DNA of 43,725 bases from a virus, in the IMG/VR virus record IMGVR_UViG_3300017989_004246, positions 1 to 43,725 of that record. One strand, written 5' to 3'. Under the pieces are notes generated by a model. That model was not told the DNA's origin. It worked only from the letters and a program-made list of their open reading frames with translations, and did no database searches. The position numbers and the translations under genes were made by a program. How positions within the stretch are numbered: position 1 is the stretch's first letter; each line of letters starts with the position of its first letter. Positions 38,063 through 43,725 of this stretch are shown here, piece by piece.

Positions 38063-39585
38063 GTTACACCGATCCGGCTGCGCCGTATCGTCCACAAAGA
38101 GCCGTCGGGATTGTATTGTACCCATCCGTTAGCGTTGTATGCCCTTCGTCTGCTCATCGCATATCCTTTGAATTGTCCGTCGAATGCATCGTCGCAATCT
38201 ATGACAACGCCGCATTGTTTGCCAGTCGCTTCATCTGTACGACAAACACGGCCGGGCGCCTGTATGTTGGCGGTTTCACTGGCGCCGCCGTTGGCACGAA
38301 CGAGTACCTGTAACGAATCGAACGATACACCTGTCGCCCACACGCCTGTCGCTATAGCGCCGAGAAATTCTCTATTTTCAAATCCGCGACGCAGTTGATC
38401 CCTTCGCGTTGCCGTCATTGACTCGTCTGCGCCTAGCAATCCGGCATCTACAAATGTGTTGCGGCGTTCGGGCGAAAGTGCTTGTTCGGCATAGCACAGT
38501 TGAAAATTGGGCAAGTGTTGCCGCAAGAACAGCGCATGCTCTAGCGTATCTACGAGAACCAGTGTCTGCATGTTGTTCTGCACAAACGTGTCTGCTGCAC
38601 TTGCGATTACCTGATTGCGATAATCGTGCCGCCAAATGCCGTGCCGCTTGCGTGCTACGCGCTGCCGCAGCAATCTGCACGGATTCCATCCTGGATTTAC
38701 AGACAACCACTGCACAATGATAGGCACAACGATGCCAAGTTGCTCTGCCTGTACGTATGGCAGTTTGAATATAGTTGGCCCAAAAATCCCATCCATACGA
38801 TGATATGCATTGTCGAACCGCGTTTCTTTGCTGGCGGTGAACCCATACATCCGAGCATCCCAATATCGGCTCAACCATTCTGCATATCGATCCGTCATAA
38901 GCTCGTGAACTTCGTCCGCCAGCACAATGTCCGCAGCAAAATCCGAATGCCGAAGGCTGTCGGCCGTATATATGGTGATGCGCCGTTTGTGCTTCTTGCC
39001 ACCGCCCACTTGTCCGATGTCAGGAAGCCATCGCGACATGTGTCGTCGAATGGTCGCCACCACGCTTTTCGATTTGGTGACAATGTCAATCTTTGCTCGC
39101 GGATACAGAGCGCCCAGCATTCCGAACATATAGCTCTTGCCGAACGCCGGAACAGCTTCGATGATGCCTCCGTCGTGCATATCGATTTGGGCCAGGCACG
39201 TCTCCTGCATCGGTCGGAGTTCGAATGCAGTAAATTTGCGATCCCAATCTGCCGCATAAACCTCCGGCTTTGGCGGATTGTAATCGACGTATTGCACAGA
39301 GTAGCCGGCCTGCCGCAGAATAGCGGCCAGCGTAGGTCGCCAGCCTTTCTGACAGCACAGGCAACCACTGCTAGAAAATTGATAGAGTCGTCGCTCTTCG
39401 CACTGTACCGTTTCTCGCAGCCCGCATACCGGATCGTAGCGATTGGCCGCCTCTCGATCGAACAAGTGCGTATAGATGAGCGGCTTTGTGAGTTTCCGGA
39501 CAATCTCCCCCGCAAGGGGATGCTGTCCATCTGCGGATACCTCTATTAGGGCATTCCGGCGGCTAATTACAGCCAATTTTTCCAT
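38059..39585 (-). CDS. SF2 helicase, UvsW-like
   Basis: 508 aa from ATG at 39585 (MEKLAVISRRNALIEV). RPMQETCL, then EAVPAFGKS (Walker A, 143-151), IVTKSKSVV (Ia), LADEVHEL (DEVH box at 224-227), YGFTAS (III) and, in the second RecA-like lobe, ATGVWATGVSFDS and QAPGRVCR (VI). In T4, UvsW unwinds branched recombination intermediates and helps switch replication modes. The N-terminus has an extra Cys cluster (GCLCCQKGW, residues 74-82) of unknown role. Confidence 0.8.
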   Translation of the reverse strand: MEKLAVISRRNALIEVSADGQHPLAGEIVRKLTKPLIYTHLFDREAANRYDPVCGLRETVQCEERRLYQFSSSGCLCCQKGWRPTLAAILRQAGYSVQYVDYNPPKPEVYAADWDRKFTAFELRPMQETCLAQIDMHDGGIIEAVPAFGKSYMFGMLGALYPRAKIDIVTKSKSVVATIRRHMSRWLPDIGQVGGGKKHKRRITIYTADSLRHSDFAADIVLADEVHELMTDRYAEWLSRYWDARMYGFTASKETRFDNAYHRMDGIFGPTIFKLPYVQAEQLGIVVPIIVQWLSVNPGWNPCRLLRQRVARKRHGIWRHDYRNQVIASAADTFVQNNMQTLVLVDTLEHALFLRQHLPNFQLCYAEQALSPERRNTFVDAGLLGADESMTATRRDQLRRGFENREFLGAIATGVWATGVSFDSLQVLVRANGGASETANIQAPGRVCRTDEATGKQCGVVIDCDDAFDGQFKGYAMSRRRAYNANGWVQYNPDGSLWTIRRSRIGVT

Positions 39586-39698
39586 AAGAAACCCCAGCTT
39601 GTCGGTATTTGCAGTATTGACCGACCGCGCTGGGAATGCTATCATCAATAGCATCGAGCCAACGATGACCGCTATCCCCTAGCCGGTTATGTTACAAC

Positions 39699-39733
39699 GA
39701 GGTCCGCTTACCACCGGCGGACCTCATTTTTTT
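39699..39733 (+). terminator. Plus-strand Rho-independent terminator
   Basis: GAGGTCCGC-N9-GCGGACCTC followed by ATTTTTTT on the plus strand. The U-tract is on the plus side only, yet both neighbouring genes are on the minus strand. It could stop antisense transcription. The rest of the gap (39586-39757) holds a hairpin ATGCTAT-TGATG-ATAGCAT (39641-39659). Confidence 0.65.
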
Positions 39734-39757
39734 CGCTCAAGCTCATTCGTTTCTGGA

Positions 39758-40201
39758 CTACAATCGACGGCGTGGAGTAACTGCTAACACTTCAAAGGTG
39801 CCGTACTTCTGTTCTGGTCGATACGGGCTTATGCCTTTGTACCGGCCTACAATATCCAACAATTCTTTGAACTCGTCAATCGTGATTTCCGTCGGTATCA
39901 CTGCATGCACCGTAACGCTATCGCCCGGGTAGAACGCTTCGTGCTTGGTAAATCGCCCTTGGGCATAGAAGCGCCGGTACACTCGAGGTTCGCCGACGAT
40001 TATCGGATCCCAGTCTATTTGCTTTACTGCAGCCTGGTGCCTGTTCAAAACGATCGCGGCGTATCGCAACACCGCGCTCCACCACGTCGGCAAAAACATG
40101 ACTCGTCCGTTTGGGTCGTGCAGAAATTTGCTGATTTTCTGGTAACGACAATTGCCCAGGCAATGATTGTTGAAACGTAAAGTTGCAGCAACTTCAATCA
40201 T
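39758..40201 (-). CDS. Hypothetical protein in the replication region (147 aa)
   Basis: ATG at 40201. A compact mixed protein (ISKFLHDPNGRVMFLPTWWS, VTVHAVIPTEITIDEFKELL, YGTFEVLAVTPRRRL). It does not match a family I know. The location among recombination genes suggests a DNA transaction role (inference). A promoter candidate lies directly upstream. Confidence 0.75.
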   Translation of the reverse strand: MIEVAATLRFNNHCLGNCRYQKISKFLHDPNGRVMFLPTWWSAVLRYAAIVLNRHQAAVKQIDWDPIIVGEPRVYRRFYAQGRFTKHEAFYPGDSVTVHAVIPTEITIDEFKELLDIVGRYKGISPYRPEQKYGTFEVLAVTPRRRL

Positions 40202-40216
40202 GTGTGCCTGCCGTTG

Positions 40217-40251
40217 CAGCTATATGCTACAGCTATATGCTACAGCTATAG
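40217..40251. repeat. 13-bp tandem repeat before the 39758-40201 gene
   Basis: cagctatatgcta twice in tandem plus a partial third copy. It overlaps the -10 region of the promoter candidate at 40237-40266. Confidence 0.8.
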
Positions 40252-40266
40252 CAATGCCGCTGTCAA
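40237..40266 (-). promoter_or_regulatory. Promoter candidate TTGACA-N18-TAGCAT
   Basis: A perfect TTGACA (40261-40266) with TAGCAT at 18-nt spacing, and GCGGCATT between them as in the CGGCATTATAA motif. It stands 36 bp before the ATG at 40201. Confidence 0.5.
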
Positions 40267-40278
40267 TAAGCACTATTG

Positions 40279-41295
40279 CTAATTCCGCATATAGTGGCTA
40301 TAGGCGGTAGCAGCCACTACATCTTGTTTGAAAAAATAGTCAGCGTCAAACAACAAACCATGATCGGGCAACGGCACGTCGCGGTACAGCTCCTGGATCC
40401 ATACAGTACGCAAAAAGTCCACGAAACGTAATGACGCGCGGAGGTCTGCTGTAACTGGACTTTTCGGCACCTTTCGGGCTTGTGGGCCGTAGCCAGACAG
40501 ATAGCCCCATACCCGCCAAACAAAATCGCCTGGTCGAATGCCGGGCCTGTCCGCATCAAGTACGGCCTGCGGACCCGTCAGCTTGTACATCTCGATTATC
40601 TGTTCTTCCAGTTCAGGCTGTTTCCAGCAACCCAAAACAAGCTTGCACCTTGCATACCCGCGAGGCCGACTAGAACTACCGAGTGTAACAGCTGCTTGCG
40701 TTCTCGGATTTAGTCCCAAGTACTTGTCAAGCTTCGTCGCCCTGTCAGGCCTAGTAATGTCTATAAACCACCGCGGATCCAAAATAATTGACAACAGTTC
40801 GGCACAGCGTGCAGCATTCAGCGTCGGAACGAACGTCAAAGGTTTCCATGCAGGGTGCATGTGCAATAGTCGCATTACTTGCGAAGTAACACGGCCGTTC
40901 ATTTGAATTTCATGAGCCATCGCATATACGATATAATCATGCTCCGTCACTTCGTGGAAACCGACTTGACTCGGTGCTCGCGAAAACCGCCGCATGTGAT
41001 ACAACACAGACGCTGGATCTTTTCGATCACTAGCAGTATGGCAAACCAGCGGCGTCGCCACTTCGAGGCTGGCGATGCGGCCGCGGATTCGGCAGTCAAA
41101 CAGCGATACAATCAGCGCAGCGTTTGCTGCTGTTCCAATTACGCGAACTTTTTCGGCGCGGCGTATGTGATCGCTTGCCATGAAATCATGGACAGTCATG
41201 TGAGTCGGCTGTGGCATCCCGTCGCAATCGAGATACCACACGCCGTCCTCTCCAACATGTACTTTCAGCGATTTAAGGTCTGTCGTTGTTTTCAT
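40279..41295 (-). CDS. Hypothetical protein (338 aa)
   Basis: ATG at 41295, weak RBS, 28 bp after the Rad50-like stop. Mixed alpha/beta (VRVIGTAANAALIVSLFDCR, EHDYIVYAMAHEIQMNGRVT, PRWFIDITRPDRATKLDKYL). The C-terminus has a helical part (RASLRFVDFLRTVWIQELY). No nuclease or ATPase motif was seen. Conserved placement beside the Rad50-like gene could be tested in relatives. Confidence 0.75.
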   Translation of the reverse strand: MKTTTDLKSLKVHVGEDGVWYLDCDGMPQPTHMTVHDFMASDHIRRAEKVRVIGTAANAALIVSLFDCRIRGRIASLEVATPLVCHTASDRKDPASVLYHMRRFSRAPSQVGFHEVTEHDYIVYAMAHEIQMNGRVTSQVMRLLHMHPAWKPLTFVPTLNAARCAELLSIILDPRWFIDITRPDRATKLDKYLGLNPRTQAAVTLGSSSRPRGYARCKLVLGCWKQPELEEQIIEMYKLTGPQAVLDADRPGIRPGDFVWRVWGYLSGYGPQARKVPKSPVTADLRASLRFVDFLRTVWIQELYRDVPLPDHGLLFDADYFFKQDVVAATAYSHYMRN

Positions 41296-41322
41296 TTGGC
41301 GGTTACAACGAATTCTTTCGAT

Positions 41323-43506
41323 TTACGTTGCCAGATCTATCACTGCATCAAAATACTGGCCGAGCTGCGAAGCTCGATGTGTAACAAACAATATCTGCAA
41401 ACCGCGCTCCTGCGAGATCGCTCGCAGCCGTTCCAAAGCAATCGGTAAACAGCCCAGGTTGTGCTCATCCAGCCCTGCTGCCGGCTCGTCCATCATGAGT
41501 ATACCTAGATTATTGGCAAAAGTTGAATTCATTGCTATACGAAATGCTAAAGCCAGCGTTACCCGCTCCCCCACCGACAGCCAGCTATCCGGCACAGTCC
41601 GACTACCATCAAGGAAATTCGCCTGAAATCCTAAGGCATCATTGGCGGCTACCCTAAACGGACTATCGAATAGCCCCAGCGTTTCGTTGATTTGCTGCTC
41701 CATGTGTTGCAAGTATGTGTACGACAGTATTCGCGGTGCTTCATTGACATGGAACACGTTTCGAACATCTGTCATGAACTCCTTAGCCGCAGTACGCCGT
41801 CCAGCTGTTAAAAGCGTAGCCGTTGCCGAGTCCAGCCTGGCTTTCGCCTCGGCCGCCATGACTTCGCCACGGATTACGGCATCCGCCCAATCCTGCTTCG
41901 TGCGTCGCCGCAAACGCATAGTCTCGATTTCGCGCTGTGCCGTTGCAGCCGCGGCTGCTGTCGCATGCTCGGAGGCAGTTAGCTGCGCCGCAATGTCAGC
42001 AATCGTCGTTGTTACGCTCTCTACATGGCTTTCGCACCGCGTTCGCTGCTCGCGGATTTTTGCTAGTCGGTCTGCAGTCTGCTGCTTGCCTTTATGATAC
42101 CCTTCCAGTTCGGCAATAATGGCATTCGCATCGTTCTTTGTCGTTGCCGGCGATGCAACATGCACTAGACTATCTCGCGTACGCTTCAGCCTGCGAATAG
42201 TTTCCAGCAAGCTTGTACGGTAATTATCCGAACGCAATTTTGCTTGCGTATACTTTTCAAGCAAGTCCAATTGTCTTGCTTTTTCTGCCGACTCTGCCTG
42301 CGCATCGTGTAACTGTGATTGCTTTTCTGCCAGCAATGCAACGCGTGCATCGAGATCTGGCATTCGCTGGCCGCACGTGGGGCAGTTTTCGTTGGCAGCT
42401 TCCCGGCTAAGTATCAGCACCGTTTCTGCTAGTACGCTGGTTTTTGCATTCGCTGCTTGTGTAGCCTGGATCAATTCCGCCTTTATAGCATCATCGTCTA
42501 CAGCAGCGCAGACAACCGGATCAGAGGGCTTGGTAGGTTTTGCTCGATCCCGCCAGAGCCGCATTGCGCAGTTTTGCTCTGTTTGCCACTCCGCACGCGC
42601 AGCTCGCGAATGCTCGTGCACTGCCCAGTCTGTCAGTGTTTGCCTAGCGGCCTCGACTAGCGGCAATACAGAATTTATACCCTGGTCAAGTGTAGCAACA
42701 TCATCAGCTAGCTTCGCGAGAACCTCATCGTGTTCTTGCAGCTCCGCTGTCGCTTCTTCCAGCTCCATCTGCAACGATTGTCGCCTTGCAGCCAACTGTT
42801 TATTGCTCTGATAGGCATCGATTATCCGCTGGCGGTCAGAGATATAATCTGTTATGTCGTCGGGCACGTCCACATAATTGCAGCTCTCGGCCTGTAGTGC
42901 CTCCAACTGCGATTGTTGCTTCTTATAGTCACTTGCTCTTGTCGTGAGTGGCACTGCAAGCGACGGAATCACTATTTCTGTGACCGCCTCACCGAGCTCT
43001 TTCCAGATCTTTTGCGCCTTATCAATGCCAAACAGAATGGCCAATTCTTGTGCCCGTTCAGTTTCTGTTTTGTCGATCAACGCGTCAATTTGGCGCTGGT
43101 TGACAAATATGTAATCGTCCAGCTGCTTCTTGGTAATACTCAGGGCTGCCCACAATTCCTTATTGATTTTGCCGGTACCGCGTATTGCGCTCGATTCATC
43201 GCCGTGCTGTATTACCATTTCTGCCGTCGCCGGCCGCAACATGCGCCGAATCCGGTAGAGCACACCAGCATGCCGCAGCCGCAGCAAAACACCTGCTTTT
43301 TCGCCATGGCCCGCCAGCTGCCGGATATTTTCCAGCTTCCTCTGCTCGCCACCGGCTTCGCCGGTCATCGCAAAACGTATCGCCGCAAGAAAGTTCGTCT
43401 TCCCGCTGCCGTTCGGTCCGACAATCATATTCAAGTACGGACTAAATGCTGCTTCACGTTGGCGGTGTTGTCGGAAGTTGGTCAGCGTCACAGTCTCCAG
43501 GTTCAT
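41323..43506 (-). CDS. Rad50/SbcC-like ATPase (T4 gp46-like)
   Basis: 727 aa. Walker A GPNGSGKT at residues 30-37, a long coiled-coil region, a zinc hook CPTC at 375-378 in the middle, a second coiled-coil, then the ABC signature LSVGE (643-647), Walker B ILMMDEP (DE at 673-674) and FVTHRAS as the H-loop. This is the full layout of SbcC/Rad50 proteins. Together with a SbcD/gp47 nuclease it processes DNA ends for recombination and, in T4, degrades host DNA. ATG at 43506 follows AGGAG and overlaps the previous gene by 53 bp. Confidence 0.9.
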   Translation of the reverse strand: MNLETVTLTNFRQHRQREAAFSPYLNMIVGPNGSGKTNFLAAIRFAMTGEAGGEQRKLENIRQLAGHGEKAGVLLRLRHAGVLYRIRRMLRPATAEMVIQHGDESSAIRGTGKINKELWAALSITKKQLDDYIFVNQRQIDALIDKTETERAQELAILFGIDKAQKIWKELGEAVTEIVIPSLAVPLTTRASDYKKQQSQLEALQAESCNYVDVPDDITDYISDRQRIIDAYQSNKQLAARRQSLQMELEEATAELQEHDEVLAKLADDVATLDQGINSVLPLVEAARQTLTDWAVHEHSRAARAEWQTEQNCAMRLWRDRAKPTKPSDPVVCAAVDDDAIKAELIQATQAANAKTSVLAETVLILSREAANENCPTCGQRMPDLDARVALLAEKQSQLHDAQAESAEKARQLDLLEKYTQAKLRSDNYRTSLLETIRRLKRTRDSLVHVASPATTKNDANAIIAELEGYHKGKQQTADRLAKIREQRTRCESHVESVTTTIADIAAQLTASEHATAAAAATAQREIETMRLRRRTKQDWADAVIRGEVMAAEAKARLDSATATLLTAGRRTAAKEFMTDVRNVFHVNEAPRILSYTYLQHMEQQINETLGLFDSPFRVAANDALGFQANFLDGSRTVPDSWLSVGERVTLALAFRIAMNSTFANNLGILMMDEPAAGLDEHNLGCLPIALERLRAISQERGLQILFVTHRASQLGQYFDAVIDLAT

Positions 43507-43725
43507 GCATTTGCTCCTGAATGATAGTATTTATTTCCTCACGCACATTCTGCGCGTTCCATAGACGAATAGCGGCATTGCAGACGTCAGCATTGTCGCC
43601 GTAACCCGTACGAATACAGCCGGGCATGCCCTGCTCAAACACAGCTTCGAGTCTCGCTTGTTCTGCCATAGTCTCCTGCGCTTGTCGCGGATTCTGTGGA
43701 TCCCAGAATATATGCGCAGCGTCGC
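43454..43725 (-). CDS. C-terminal end of a gene entering from the right edge
   Basis: The frame is open from the window edge (AAHIFWDPQNPRQAQETMAE) through the ATG at 43669 to the stop at 43454. The sequence before that ATG looks just as protein-like as the part after it, so the ATG is probably internal. The ATG does have AGGAG only 4 bases upstream. It directly precedes the Rad50-like gene, the usual place of the SbcD/gp47 nuclease, but no nuclease motif is within view; the tail is Asp/Glu/Pro-rich. Confidence 0.6.
   Translation of the reverse strand, partial: DAAHIFWDPQNPRQAQETMAEQARLEAVFEQGMPGCIRTGYGDNADVCNAAIRLWNAQNVREEINTIIQEQMHEPGDCDADQLPTTPPT

Noticed and set aside
38626-39549. Plus-strand open frame of 307 codons
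   Set aside because: It is antisense to the SF2 helicase, whose motifs are clear on the minus strand. The plus frame has no recognisable domain.
39758-40201. Cas6- or Cas5-like protein
   Set aside because: The small size and a basic Arg-rich end prompted the idea, but there is no glycine-rich loop or RAMP pattern and no CRISPR array nearby.
1-43725. Complete reassignment of UGA to a sense codon
   Set aside because: The long genes (polymerase, portal, Rad50-like) contain no internal TGA, and several genes end with TGA inside ATGA overlaps, so UGA is a normal stop in most genes.

Overview
The window looks like part of the genome of a large, tailed, lytic-type double-stranded DNA bacteriophage. 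Nearly every gene lies on the minus strand, packed head to tail with ATGA-type overlaps and strong AAGGAG ribosome binding sites. The contents are phage hallmarks: a portal protein and a complete phage-type replication and recombination set. No integrase, transposase, CRISPR array or rRNA was found. The host cannot be named. The few sigma70-like promoters and the Shine-Dalgarno sites only say that it is an ordinary bacterium.

Layout, in the direction of transcription (high to low coordinates). (1) 43725-28470 is the replication and recombination module. It holds the tail of an unidentified gene, a Rad50/SbcC (T4 gp46)-like ATPase, two unknown proteins, a UvsW-like SF2 helicase, an unknown protein, a DnaB-like helicase split by a frameshift at its Walker A motif, a DnaG-type primase, a uracil-DNA-glycosylase/3'-5' exonuclease/family A polymerase fusion, a Gln-rich protein (possibly the ssDNA-binding protein) and a RecA/UvsX-like recombinase. 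(2) 28480-20125 holds a DUF932-like protein, a split YhcG-like protein, a YkgJ-type Cys-cluster protein, a GT-A glycosyltransferase, several unknowns, a DnaQ-like exonuclease and a RuvC-like nuclease. (3) 20071-11820 holds a tRNA-like element, large unknown and probably structural proteins, the portal and a GT-B glycosyltransferase. (4) 11808-1 is an accessory region of short genes separated by many Rho-independent terminators and recurrent promoter motifs. It includes two tandem sulfotransferases, the only plus-strand gene (a GT11 fucosyltransferase-like protein), several small exported proteins, a metallophosphoesterase and a tRNA with an unusual 8-nt anticodon loop. A gene of at least 401 codons runs off the left edge.

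The most unusual feature is the number of interrupted but otherwise intact reading frames. Single-base frameshifts occur in the DnaB-like helicase, in the YhcG-like gene, in the 5256-6058 gene and in the gene ending at 3983. In-frame stops occur in the fucosyltransferase (TGA), in the 5256-6058 gene (TAA) and at codon 2 of a small gene before the portal (TAA). Either the consensus sequence carries errors, or the genome is decaying, or some of these are recoding events. A tRNA with loop CUUUCAAU, which contains UCA and UUCA, makes recoding worth testing but does not establish it.

A second theme is glycan-type decoration. Two sulfotransferases, a fucosyltransferase-like protein and two further glycosyltransferases in one phage region suggest modification of virion proteins, DNA or the host surface.
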